Shown piece by piece: positions 34,268 to 43,505 of a DNA stretch of 64,000 nt. The position numbers were made by a program, and so were the translations under genes. The stretch's first letter is position 1; each line of letters starts with the position of its first letter. The notes under the pieces were generated by a model. The model ran no database searches. It saw only the letters and a list, made by a program, of their open reading frames with translations, and had not been told where the DNA came from. Source of the stretch: an uncultured Methanomassiliicoccales archaeon. GTDB lineage: Archaea > Thermoplasmatota > Thermoplasmata > Methanomassiliicoccales > Methanomethylophilaceae. The stretch spans positions 1 through 64,000 of the forward strand of contig CAUFXM010000011.1 in NCBI GenBank assembly GCA_959597175.1, written 5' to 3'.

Positions 34268-34273
34268 TTAAAT
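34268..34273 (+). promoter_or_regulatory. TATA box of the giant Lhr gene
   Basis: TTAAAT centred about 31 bp before GTG 34301. It supports the GTG as a leaderless start. Confidence 0.5.
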
Positions 34274-34300
34274 CGGAATCGGTCATGAAGCCTTCGACTG

Positions 34301-37300
34301 GTGATTTCCGTGCTGGAGAAAGTGGACAGGACATACACGAAGGACGAGGTCATGGGCCTCATGGAGCCTCTCATCTCCACATGGTTCAACGAGAGGTTCG
34401 ACGACCTCACCATCCCGCAGGCCAAGGCCATCCCCGTCATCCACCAGAGGAGGAACGTCCTGGTTTCCTCACCCACCGGATCAGGCAAGACGCTGACGGC
34501 GTTCACCAGCATTATCAACGAACTCACCCGCTACTCGCGCGAGGGGACCCTCGAGGAGAGGGTCTACTGCATCTACGTCTCCCCCCTGAAGGCCCTGGCC
34601 AACGACGTCAACCGCAACCTCAACACCCCGCTGGCCGAGATGAGGGAGGTGGCCGCCCGGCACGGCATGGATGTGCCCGACATCCGTGTCGCCGTCCGCT
34701 CCGGGGACACCCCCCAGAACGAGAGGCAGAAGATGGTCAGGCACCCCCCGCACATCCTCATCACCACCCCCGAGAGCCTGGCGCTCATGCTGGCCGCCCC
34801 CAAGTTCAAGGAGGCCTTCGACAGGGTGGAGTGGGTCATCATCGACGAGATCCACGACATATGCGACTCAAAGAGGGGTGCGTTCCTGTCGCTGACACTG
34901 GAGCGCCTCAGGCACCACTGCAAGGGGGAGTTCGTGAGGATCGGCCTGTCGGCGACCCTGGCCCCCATCGACGCCATCGCCGGGTACCTGGTCGGCTGCG
35001 GGCCCGACGGCAGCATCCGCGACGTGGCGCTCATAGAGTCCGGCTCTAAGAAGCAGCTGGACCTCAAGGTGATATGCCCGACCGAGGATATGACCCGGCT
35101 CTCCTCGGACATCGTCAACTCGATGATGTACGACACCCTGAAGGAGCTGATAGAGCAGCACGAGACCACCCTCGTCTTCACGAACACGCGTTCCGGGGCG
35201 GAGAGCGTGGTGTACAAGCTGAAGGAGCGCGGGCTGGAGAACATAGAGGTGCACCACAGCTCGCTGGGGAAGGAGATCCGCCTGGACGTGGAGGAGAGGC
35301 TCAAGCGCGGGGAGATCAAGTGCGTGGTGTCGTCCACGTCCCTGGAGCTGGGCATAGACATAGGGTCGGTGGACCTGGTGTGCCAGATCGGTTCTCCGAA
35401 GTCCGTCGCCAAGGGTCTTCAGAGGATAGGTCGCAGCGGTCACAGCTTCGGGAAGGTCGCCAAGGGGCGGCTGCTGGTGTTCGATCCGGACGACCTGGTC
35501 GAGTGCGCCGTCATGTGCAGGGCCGCACACCGCGGGGACATCGACCGCGTCGGCATACCGGAGAACTGCCTGGACGTGCTATCCCAGACCGTGGTGGGCA
35601 TGAGCCTCGACAGCAGATGGGACGTGAAGGACGCCTACGCGCTTGTAAGGGGCTCGTACTGCTACCGCAATCTGACCGAGGAGAGCTTCCTGGACGTGCT
35701 CAGGTACCTCGGGAGCAAGGACGACTTCGAGGGCGTCTACTCGAAGATATGGTATGACGAGGGGGATGGGCAGTTCGGGAAGAAGAAGGGCTCCAGGATG
35801 ATCTACTTCATGAACCTGGGCACCATCCCCGAGGAGGCGAACTACCGTGTCGTGACCAACCACGGGACCACGGCGGGGGAACTGTCGGAGAAGTTCGTGG
35901 AGAGACTGTCTCCCAGGGACGTCTTCGTCCTCGGGGGGAGGTCCTTCGAGTTCGTCCGCTCCAAGGGCATGACGGCGTACGTCAAGGAGGCCAACGGGAG
36001 GAAGCCGACCGTGCCCTCCTGGGCCGGCGAGATGCTCCCGAGGAGCTTCGACCTGTCGATGGACATCGCCGGTTTCAGGAAGGAGATGTCCGCCAGGATC
36101 GGGGAGCCGGACGACCGGGCCATATCCGAGCTGGTCTCGGACTTCGATGTGGACGAGGGGTCGGCGCGGAGCATGCTCTCGTACTTCAGGGAGCAGCAGG
36201 CGGTCGCGGGCTTCATACCCGACTGCGACCGTCTCGCCGTGGAGGAGTACATAGACCCTTCCGGCAACCAGAAGCTGATCTTCCACTTCCCGTTCGGCCG
36301 TAGGGTGAACGACGCCCTCTCCAGGGCGTACGCCTACAGGATGACCGGCATGATGGGGGCCAACGTCTCCGTCACCATCTCGGACGACAGCTTCATGCTG
36401 GGCTGCCCCCGGAGGTTCGACCTCTCGCTGGTGCCGGGCCTGGTCAGGGCGAGCGAGCTGGAGCAGGTGCTCCGCAAGTCGCTGAAGGACTCGGAGATAT
36501 TCAAGCTCAGGTTCAGGCACACCGCCGCCCGCAGCTTCATGATCCTCAGGAATTACATGGGCCGTCCGATATCGGTCAACAGGCAGCAGATACGTTCCAC
36601 CTACCTGCTGGAGACGCTGGGCGGCATGGAGCGCGTCCCCGTCATAGAGGAGACCTACCGCGAGGTCATGGAGGACGACATGGACATCAAGAACGCCAGG
36701 CACGTCCTGGACATGATCGACTCGGGCGAGATGGGCGTCAGCCTGATCCATTACACAGGCACCCCATCCCCCTTCGCCCACTCCGCCATCCTCTCCGGGT
36801 TCTCGGACATCGTCCTCATGGAGGACAGGTCCGCGCTCCTCAGGGAACTGCACAGGAAGGTGCTGTACAGGGCGCTCGGGGATTCCGTCAGCGAGTTCGA
36901 GTTCACCGAGGACCAGGTGGTCCCGTACTACGCCCAGAAGCCTCCGCGCATCGCATCCCGGGACGACATACCGAAGCTGCTCGCTGTCACCGGTCCGCTA
37001 CAGGCACTCCGCGAGAGGGGCAGGAACATCTACTCGTACACCGACGAGGACAAGAGGACCGTGGACGGATGGGTGAGGGAGCTCATCCGCGACGGGACCC
37101 TCGGCACGGTGTTCCTGGACGACGTGCATGTGATGACGTCCTCAGAGATCCCATACTATGTCGCCGCGACCAGGAGGATAAGGGAGCTCAACGATGTGGA
37201 GCGGGCGGTGTACGATTCGATCGGAAGGGACACGCCCCTGAGCGACATATCCGCCGCCCTGGATATCAGCGACGATGTGGCGTACAGGGCGGTCCGCAAG

Positions 37301-39676
37301 CTGGAGTCCATGTACCTCGTCACCAGGACCGACGTCGACGGAAGGAACCGGTGGTTCTTCTCCAGGGCACAGTATCCCGAGGTGGACCGCAACAGGGCTG
37401 TGGACAGGATCGTCCTCCGCTACCTGGAGTGCTTCGCGCCGGCCACGGTGCAGGAGGTGGCGTTCGCACTGTCGATCCCCGAGCAGGACGCCAGGACGTC
37501 CCTCGAGTCACTGGTCGCCTCCGAGGAGGTGGTCCGCGGCAGGTTCCTGATATCCGAGGACGACCAGTACATGCTCAAGATAGACCACATGCGCCTGAAG
37601 GCGGGCAGGGACAACGTCTACGACTACGAGACCGTGGAGCGCTACAGGCTCACCAAGGGCGAGAGCTTCGGGTCCATACGCGAGTTCTTCGAGTTCTACG
37701 GGTCGGCCGGCAGCGAGCTGGACGTCCACTCCCGCGTGAGGGGGTTCGACCTGGCCGAGTGGTACTCCATGAGGGAGTCGGGGGAGCTGCTCCTGGGGAG
37801 GTTCGTCAGGGGCAGGGTCAGGTTCGTGCTCAGGGGCGAAGGCGACCGCTACGCCGCCCTCAGGCACGACGAGACCATGCCGGACGACGCCCGGGTGCTG
37901 AACATGATCGACGGGATGGGCTCCGCCACCATGCGTCAGCTTGTATCCGCTACGGGCATGGACAAGGACGACGTCAAGCAGGCGGTCCTCCGTCTGGACC
38001 GCTCGCTCGCCATCATACGCCACTTCGACGAAAGGGAGGACTGGGGGACGGAGAACACATACGCCGTCTACCGTCCGGGGGAGCCGGAGGGCGACCCGGC
38101 CACTGAGCTGGTCCGCAGGGCGCTCAGGGCCTACGGTCCGATACCGTCCGCATCGATGAGGTTCCTGGTCGACATACCGATGGACGAGATCGAGCGCATC
38201 GCGGCCAGTCTGGGTGCGACCACGATATCGGTCGGGGAGGGTCAGGTGCCCATGCTGGTCATGGCCGACGAGCTGCCGGTGCTGGAGGAGGTCCCCGAGC
38301 AGGAGTTCCCCGTGAGGGTCCTGTCCCTCTACGATCCGGACCTCGGGTCCAAGTGGGCGGAGATCTCGTCCCGCTACGGCGACAAATGGGTGTACCCCTT
38401 GGTCCGCGGCAACACCGTCGTGGGGGCGATGGAGCTGTGGGAGATGTCCGGATGCATCGAGGTTCGCGCCATGGACCTCGATTCCCCCGACCTCCTCCCC
38501 GAGGCACTGGACGCCGTGGATGCGATGATGGGATTCTTCAGGATGAAGGGCACGGACATCGTCCGCATCAGGGAGATCCTGAACGTGGATGCGGCGGACC
38601 TCGACCAGACCGCGGTGGGGATCCTCGAGTCCCACGGGTACCATCTCGTGAACGGATTCTACGCCTGTGGCAGGTTCGAGCCCTGGACAATGACGCCGCA
38701 GGAGGCGCTCAGCTACGTCATGACGAAGCAGCACGTGCCGAAGGACCTCAGATACCCCACCGTGCAGGCCGCCATAGAGTCGAGGGGGTACATCCGCGGG
38801 GACCAGGAGCTCATGGCCCGCGTGTCCGAGAGGACGACCATGAAGCGCCAGATGGAGAGGGGAGGGATAGTGAAGATGTGCCTGTCTCCCGCCTACGTGG
38901 GCTACACGGATATGGCGCACGCCGTCCTGTACAGGGCGGAGAAGGGCTACGAGCCCGTGGGGGATGCCAGGGAGCTGCTCTCCCTGATCGCCAGGAAGCA
39001 GCCGGTGACCAAGAAGGCCCTCATCGCGGACTCCCAGTTCTCGCCGGAGAGGACCTCCGAGCTCCTCTCCGAACTCGGGAAGAACTCCGTGGTGTACCAG
39101 GATGGGGATTCCTGCTACAACGTGGTCCCCGCCTGCGGCACCGACAGGCACGAGGCGCTGAAGGAGGTCGTCCGCGGGCACTTCAGGGAGTTCGGCATGT
39201 TCTCCGCCGAGGGGCTGTCGCAGTTCGTAGCCGGGAGGATGTCCGTCACCCGCTCCATACTCAGGGAGCTGGAGGACGAGGGCTTCCTCAGGAAGGGCTT
39301 CCTGGTCAGGGACGATCCCACCCTCAGGTGGATACTGGCCGAGGACGTTGGCGTGAAGCCCACGAGGTTCATGGAGAGCCTGGTGCTGAACTCCCAGGAC
39401 AACCTGCACATCTACCTCCGCCACATGATCAAGGAGGAGACCGGTGCCGGCGCCAACTCCGTCATCTTCAGCGGGACCAGGGTGGTGGGGAGCTTCAAGG
39501 GCAAGGTCTGCGCCTCGGGGGCGAAGGTGGAGGGCTTTGAGGGCTCGGAGAGGGCAGCCAGGATCCTTAAGGAGGCCGCCCAGTCGGTGGGCGTCAGGCT
39601 GGAGACCCAGAGGGAGCGGGAGGACGACGACTGGGACGTGTCGGAGTTCTACACGAAGGTCAACCCAGGTGCTTGA
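34301..39676 (+). CDS. Very large Lhr-type ATP-dependent helicase (1791 aa)
   Basis: Superfamily 2 helicase. Walker A SSPTGSGKTLTA is near residue 55, DEIH at about 179, and domain 2 has STSLELGIDIGSVD and QRIGRSGH (motif VI). The Lhr-specific region follows, up to about residue 900. The remaining ~900 residues carry at least six winged-helix-like repeats (near 963, 1035, 1199, 1268, 1557 and 1620) and YcaQ-like segments. Bacterial long Lhr is about 1500 residues and archaeal short forms about 900, so this is exceptionally long. Roles in repair or restart of forks are inferred from the family. Confidence 0.88.
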   Translation: MISVLEKVDRTYTKDEVMGLMEPLISTWFNERFDDLTIPQAKAIPVIHQRRNVLVSSPTGSGKTLTAFTSIINELTRYSREGTLEERVYCIYVSPLKALANDVNRNLNTPLAEMREVAARHGMDVPDIRVAVRSGDTPQNERQKMVRHPPHILITTPESLALMLAAPKFKEAFDRVEWVIIDEIHDICDSKRGAFLSLTLERLRHHCKGEFVRIGLSATLAPIDAIAGYLVGCGPDGSIRDVALIESGSKKQLDLKVICPTEDMTRLSSDIVNSMMYDTLKELIEQHETTLVFTNTRSGAESVVYKLKERGLENIEVHHSSLGKEIRLDVEERLKRGEIKCVVSSTSLELGIDIGSVDLVCQIGSPKSVAKGLQRIGRSGHSFGKVAKGRLLVFDPDDLVECAVMCRAAHRGDIDRVGIPENCLDVLSQTVVGMSLDSRWDVKDAYALVRGSYCYRNLTEESFLDVLRYLGSKDDFEGVYSKIWYDEGDGQFGKKKGSRMIYFMNLGTIPEEANYRVVTNHGTTAGELSEKFVERLSPRDVFVLGGRSFEFVRSKGMTAYVKEANGRKPTVPSWAGEMLPRSFDLSMDIAGFRKEMSARIGEPDDRAISELVSDFDVDEGSARSMLSYFREQQAVAGFIPDCDRLAVEEYIDPSGNQKLIFHFPFGRRVNDALSRAYAYRMTGMMGANVSVTISDDSFMLGCPRRFDLSLVPGLVRASELEQVLRKSLKDSEIFKLRFRHTAARSFMILRNYMGRPISVNRQQIRSTYLLETLGGMERVPVIEETYREVMEDDMDIKNARHVLDMIDSGEMGVSLIHYTGTPSPFAHSAILSGFSDIVLMEDRSALLRELHRKVLYRALGDSVSEFEFTEDQVVPYYAQKPPRIASRDDIPKLLAVTGPLQALRERGRNIYSYTDEDKRTVDGWVRELIRDGTLGTVFLDDVHVMTSSEIPYYVAATRRIRELNDVERAVYDSIGRDTPLSDISAALDISDDVAYRAVRKLESMYLVTRTDVDGRNRWFFSRAQYPEVDRNRAVDRIVLRYLECFAPATVQEVAFALSIPEQDARTSLESLVASEEVVRGRFLISEDDQYMLKIDHMRLKAGRDNVYDYETVERYRLTKGESFGSIREFFEFYGSAGSELDVHSRVRGFDLAEWYSMRESGELLLGRFVRGRVRFVLRGEGDRYAALRHDETMPDDARVLNMIDGMGSATMRQLVSATGMDKDDVKQAVLRLDRSLAIIRHFDEREDWGTENTYAVYRPGEPEGDPATELVRRALRAYGPIPSASMRFLVDIPMDEIERIAASLGATTISVGEGQVPMLVMADELPVLEEVPEQEFPVRVLSLYDPDLGSKWAEISSRYGDKWVYPLVRGNTVVGAMELWEMSGCIEVRAMDLDSPDLLPEALDAVDAMMGFFRMKGTDIVRIREILNVDAADLDQTAVGILESHGYHLVNGFYACGRFEPWTMTPQEALSYVMTKQHVPKDLRYPTVQAAIESRGYIRGDQELMARVSERTTMKRQMERGGIVKMCLSPAYVGYTDMAHAVLYRAEKGYEPVGDARELLSLIARKQPVTKKALIADSQFSPERTSELLSELGKNSVVYQDGDSCYNVVPACGTDRHEALKEVVRGHFREFGMFSAEGLSQFVAGRMSVTRSILRELEDEGFLRKGFLVRDDPTLRWILAEDVGVKPTRFMESLVLNSQDNLHIYLRHMIKEETGAGANSVIFSGTRVVGSFKGKVCASGAKVEGFEGSERAARILKEAAQSVGVRLETQREREDDDWDVSEFYTKVNPGA

Positions 39677-39723
39677 TCGGCGATGACAACGCCGTTAAAT
39701 AGTAGGATTGTTTCGGAGTCATC

Positions 39724-40122
39724 ATGAAGATACCGTGCGAAATCGTTGTCTGGTATGTTCTGCCCATGATCCGTAGGGAGGTCTCGAAGGAGCTCGTCTA
39801 CACCCACGGGATGACCCAGGCGGAGGTGGCGAGGAGATTCGGTGTCACGGACGCCGCCATTTCGCAGTATCTCAAGAAGAAGAGGGGAGGGAACTCCCTC
39901 GTCGACGACAGTCCCCTGTACCCTCAGTTCCAGGAGGAGGTCCGCGAGTCCGCCAGGAGGATCGCTCAGGACGAGAGTGATTTCTCCGTCGAGATGTGCA
40001 GGCTCTGTTGCGTGGTCAAGCGGATCGGTCTCCTGGCGATCATATACAAGGCCCAGACCGGGACGGTCCCTCCGAAGTGCGCCTTCGACGAGGGGGAGTT
40101 CGCCGGTCTCGGTCAGCGATGA
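39724..40122 (+). CDS. HTH transcriptional regulator with C-terminal cysteines
   Basis: 132 residues. An XRE-like helix-turn-helix (about residues 20-55: ELVYTHGMTQAEVARRFGVT, AAISQYLKKKRGG) is followed by a helical region with MCRLCCVVKR and PPKCAF. The CxxCC...C set could bind a metal or Fe-S cluster. A GTTAAAT box 27 bp before the ATG predicts a leaderless transcript. It resembles the archaeal COG2522 regulators. Its 3' end overlaps the convergent ogg gene by 83 nt. Confidence 0.75.
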   Translation: MKIPCEIVVWYVLPMIRREVSKELVYTHGMTQAEVARRFGVTDAAISQYLKKKRGGNSLVDDSPLYPQFQEEVRESARRIAQDESDFSVEMCRLCCVVKRIGLLAIIYKAQTGTVPPKCAFDEGEFAGLGQR

Positions 40123-40909
40123 ACGGACTGTGGTACAGGAATTCCTGCGCATACCCTGCGTATCTTCCGAACTTCTCGCGTCCGAAACCAGACACCTTGG
40201 CGTAGGATCCGGTCACACCGTACATCCTTTCCATCTCCTTCGATATCCTGACGTCGACGGGGAAGGATTCCAGGTGTCCGTAGGCGAACAGGGCGACGCA
40301 GTCGGCCACTTTTGGTCCCACGCCCTTGATTCTCATGAGCTCATCGACGCAGCGCCCATAGTCCAGCTCCGCGATGGTGTCCGGATCGACCTCGCCATCC
40401 TCCACACGGCGTGCCAGCTCGATGAAGCGCTGCTCTCTGAATCCCAGCCTGCACTCGCAGACCCTGTCCGCGCCGTCGAGGATCTGGCGGGGCGTGGGGA
40501 ACGCGTGCCTCCCGCCGAGGTCGTCCCCGAAGAGGTCGCACACGGATTCCACCATCTTGGCGATTCTCGACACATTGGCGTTCGTAGCCAGGAGATATGT
40601 CGCCAGACACTCCCAACGGTCCTGTCTCAGGATTCTGAGGCCCGGACACCGGGACGAGAGCGACGCTACGTATGGATCGCGGGACGATATCTCCGCGACG
40701 ATCGCATCCAGGTCGTCCTCCGACCTGAAGTAATCCAGGAGCCTCCGTCTGCTGGAGCATCCGCTGGCATCGAAGCCGTCCTCCGTCTGAACCAGCGTGA
40801 CCACCTCGTTCCCGAGCACCCCTGTCCAGCCGTCTCCGTTCCGCCTCCAACGGTGGGCCTGTCCGCACCCGAGGGTCGGATCCAGGGAAACCTCCATATC
40901 AATGTGCAT
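40040..40909 (-). CDS. ogg: 8-oxoguanine DNA glycosylase (Ogg1-type, HhH-GPD)
   Basis: 289 residues from ATG 40909. The N-terminal OGG_N domain (SLDPTLGCGQAHRW) is followed by the HhH-GPD core: LMRIKGVGPKVADCVALF contains the hairpin and catalytic Lys, and ESFPVDVRISKEME contains the catalytic Asp. It removes 8-oxoG from DNA. The last ~28 residues are Arg/Pro-rich (RRTPPRRRRTSEG) and are encoded antisense to the HTH gene; family members usually end before them. It is divergent from the endonuclease IV-like gene. Confidence 0.87.
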   Translation of the reverse strand: MHIDMEVSLDPTLGCGQAHRWRRNGDGWTGVLGNEVVTLVQTEDGFDASGCSSRRRLLDYFRSEDDLDAIVAEISSRDPYVASLSSRCPGLRILRQDRWECLATYLLATNANVSRIAKMVESVCDLFGDDLGGRHAFPTPRQILDGADRVCECRLGFREQRFIELARRVEDGEVDPDTIAELDYGRCVDELMRIKGVGPKVADCVALFAYGHLESFPVDVRISKEMERMYGVTGSYAKVSGFGREKFGRYAGYAQEFLYHSPFIADRDRRTPPRRRRTSEGPSRSGPCI

Positions 40910-40995
40910 ACGGGGTGATTCCGCGAGATGCACTCAACTTTTGCGGTCCCGAGGAGCATCGTAACACTTATCGTCCTACGACGTCATACGCACTC

Positions 40996-41805
40996 ATGAG
41001 ATTCGGTCCAGCCGGTTATCCGTCCGCAGGGAAGACGCCCGAGGGCTCGCTCGAGTACACGCGCAACCTGGGTTTGGACGCCTTGGAGGTCGAGTTCGTA
41101 CGTGGTGCGAGGATAAAACCCGAAAGGGCCAGGGAGATCGGCACCAAGGCGAGGGAGCTGGATATCAGGCTCAGCTGCCATGCCCCCTACTTCATCAGCT
41201 TCAACTCCGAGTCGGACGAGACCCGCCAGAAGAGCATAGGGTGGGTCATGGACACGGCCCGTGCCGCCCACAACCTGGGCGCGTACATAATCGTCATCCA
41301 TGCTGCCGCGTACGGAAAGTCCCCGGAGACCGCGCTCCCATCCGTGATCAGCGGACTCTCCCGCTGCAAGGACATGCTGGACGACGAGGGGATCAGGGAC
41401 GTCACGCTCGGCGTGGAGACGATGGGGAAGCTGGGTCAGTTCGGGACCCTGGACGAGATCGCAAAGATCATGGATGAGGTGGACGGCGTCCGTCCGGTCC
41501 TCGACGTGGCGCACGTCCATGCCCGCGGGAGGGGATGCCTCCGCACCGAGGACGACATGAGGGCGCTGACCGACCAGTTCTTTTCCCTGGCAGGGGATGT
41601 CGCCCACTTCCACATAAGCTGTATAAAGTACGGCGACAAGGGCGAGATATCCCATCTCCCGTTGGAGGCCAGGGATCCCGACATGCAGATGCTCGCGAAC
41701 GTGCTGGCCGACTCTAAGAGGGATTGCACCTTCATCTGCGAGTCCCCGCTCATCGAGAAGGATGCGGTCGTCTTCAGGGACATGTTCCCCTCCAACAGCA
41801 GCTGA
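40996..41805 (+). CDS. Endonuclease IV-like AP endonuclease (TIM barrel)
   Basis: 269 residues. Xylose-isomerase-like TIM barrel with metal ligands in SCHAPYFISF, IIVIHAAAYG, LGVETMGK, VLDVAHVHAR, HFHISCIKYG and FICESP. These match the Nfo/endonuclease IV zinc sites. It would cut abasic sites, including those left by the divergent 8-oxoguanine glycosylase, so the two form a base-excision-repair pair. Length is near the family's usual 280. Confidence 0.85.
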   Translation: MRFGPAGYPSAGKTPEGSLEYTRNLGLDALEVEFVRGARIKPERAREIGTKARELDIRLSCHAPYFISFNSESDETRQKSIGWVMDTARAAHNLGAYIIVIHAAAYGKSPETALPSVISGLSRCKDMLDDEGIRDVTLGVETMGKLGQFGTLDEIAKIMDEVDGVRPVLDVAHVHARGRGCLRTEDDMRALTDQFFSLAGDVAHFHISCIKYGDKGEISHLPLEARDPDMQMLANVLADSKRDCTFICESPLIEKDAVVFRDMFPSNSS

Positions 41806-41820
41806 TCCGGGGGTGTCGCG

Positions 41821-43293
41821 GTGGCGGATCCGGGATACGGCGACGTCTTCGTTGTCTACCTCACCGCGGACTATGGTGTGAGGTTCCTCACCAACGAGTC
41901 CTGGATCTCCATGCTCGACTTGCTCTCGCGGCGCAGGATGACGATCGCGGAGCTCTCCGAATCCATCGGGATGCCAAGGTCCACTGTGCAATCCGGTCTC
42001 GTTCGCATGGTGGAGATGGGCATGGTGTGGTCGGTCCGTGACCCATCGGACGCCCGCAAGACTGTGTTCCGCACCAGATGCGTCCCGCTCATCCGCAGCA
42101 TACCCCCCACGGACCTGATGGAGTCGCTGAAGGTCTCTGCCGTCAGGAGCATGATCGAGAGGAGCGGCGTACCCCCGTACGATCTGGTGATCCTGATGGT
42201 GGCCGAACTGTGGAGTCTCGGTCTCGACATCACGCCCATGCTGTTGGAGACGGGCATCGAGGTCGGGATGAAGCACGGGGCCGATCTGGGTTGCAAGGAG
42301 CCGGCGGACATAGCCGAGTGCGTACGTGAGCTCATGGGGCTGGAGAACGAGATAAGCATCGACCTGTCCGAGGAGAAGGGTCTGACCATGACGGTCACGT
42401 TCGGCGACCAGCCCCCTGTGCCAACGAGCCTCCTGGCAGGGGTCGTCATGGCCCTGGTGCAGAGCCGCACCGACATGGTGTTCTCCGCCAGGGTGTCGAC
42501 AGAGCTGTCGGAGGACGGCCAGTGGGTGGTCGTGAACAGCCCCCCTTACGTGACCGGGGACGAGGTCGGCCGTCTGAGGCCATTCATCAGCGGACCCGGC
42601 GGCCCGTCGCTCGAGGGTCCGCCGTTCCAGATACATCTGATCGAGACAGGCCCGGTGCTCGTGTCCAATCAAGGCATGATGTCGGCGATGGATGTCATCG
42701 GTTACGGGGAGGCCACGGCAGCGGACGTCTCTGAGGCGACGGGCATGTCGGAGGCCACGGCCCATTCCGTCCTCCGCAGGCTGCAATCGATCGGGGTCGT
42801 GGATTGCCGTCGCTCGGACAGGGCCCTCATCTACGGCGCAACATCCCGGTGCATCCAGAGGTTCCCGTCCCGTAGCGATGGGACCGGGAGGAGGATGGCC
42901 AGGAGCTACAGGGTCGACGAGACCGACATCAGGATGGAGGTGTACCGTCACATGATGAGGGTGGTGGACCTCCTCGGACTGGGTAGCCGCGAGCTCTCCC
43001 ACACGATCGGGGTGACGGTGGCGCGGTCCGTGCTGGAGATATATCCCGGTCTCACTCCGCAGACGTTCCTGGAGAGGATGTGCCAACAGCACACCTGCAG
43101 GGGCATAGACCTGGCACTCGACTCGTATCTGCCCGTGTCCATATCGTATCTGCGCGGTTCGGAGTCCGATGAGCTTGCGCTCAACATGGCGGAATACGTC
43201 CGGGCGATGGTCGGGGAGGCGCTGGCGATCATCACTGGCCACGAGTACCCGGTGGACGTGAGGATAGTGGACAGCCGCGAAGGTTCCCAGTGA
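41821..43293 (+). CDS. Duplicated winged-helix regulator with two sensor-like modules
   Basis: 490 residues, starting at GTG 41821 with a GGGGGTG motif upstream. Two winged-helix domains (about residues 22-80, LSRRRMTIAELSESIGMP; and about 285-340, VIGYGEATAADVSEATGMSE) are each followed by a ~170-residue domain of similar architecture (AVRSMIERSGVPPYDLVIL and VYRHMMRVVDLLGLGSRELS). The two halves look like an internal duplication. It follows the AP endonuclease gene by 15 nt. The ligand is unknown. I recognise no named family for the sensor module. Confidence 0.68.
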   Translation: MADPGYGDVFVVYLTADYGVRFLTNESWISMLDLLSRRRMTIAELSESIGMPRSTVQSGLVRMVEMGMVWSVRDPSDARKTVFRTRCVPLIRSIPPTDLMESLKVSAVRSMIERSGVPPYDLVILMVAELWSLGLDITPMLLETGIEVGMKHGADLGCKEPADIAECVRELMGLENEISIDLSEEKGLTMTVTFGDQPPVPTSLLAGVVMALVQSRTDMVFSARVSTELSEDGQWVVVNSPPYVTGDEVGRLRPFISGPGGPSLEGPPFQIHLIETGPVLVSNQGMMSAMDVIGYGEATAADVSEATGMSEATAHSVLRRLQSIGVVDCRRSDRALIYGATSRCIQRFPSRSDGTGRRMARSYRVDETDIRMEVYRHMMRVVDLLGLGSRELSHTIGVTVARSVLEIYPGLTPQTFLERMCQQHTCRGIDLALDSYLPVSISYLRGSESDELALNMAEYVRAMVGEALAIITGHEYPVDVRIVDSREGSQ

Positions 43294-43295
43294 CG

Positions 43296-43303
43296 CTTTT
43301 ATA
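43296..43303 (+). promoter_or_regulatory. TATA box of tRNA-Thr
   Basis: TTTTATAG lies 26-33 bp before the tRNA and 3 nt after the stop codon of the duplicated regulator. Confidence 0.65.
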
Positions 43304-43328
43304 GAGGGAATCAATCCCCATCTGCATT

Positions 43329-43403
43329 GCCACTGTGGCTCAGCGGTAGAGCGGCGGTTTCGTAAACCGTAGGCCGGGGGTTCGATCCCCTCCAGTGGCT
43401 CCA
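43329..43403 (+). tRNA. tRNA-Thr (anticodon CGT)
   Basis: Full cloverleaf: 7-bp acceptor stem GCCACTG/CAGTGGC, D arm GCTC/GAGC, anticodon stem GCGGT/ACCGT with loop TTCGTAA (CGT, reading ACG), and T arm GGGGG/CCCTC with loop TTCGATC. The discriminator base is T and the CCA end is encoded. No intron is seen. Confidence 0.97.
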
Positions 43404-43505
43404 TACCTCGTTCTCCATCCGCGCCATCATGTGTCATCACCCTCATCTGTGATTCCGCCCGAATCGCTCCATGCGGCGGAACGCTGGCACATCGCGGGGA
43501 TCGTC

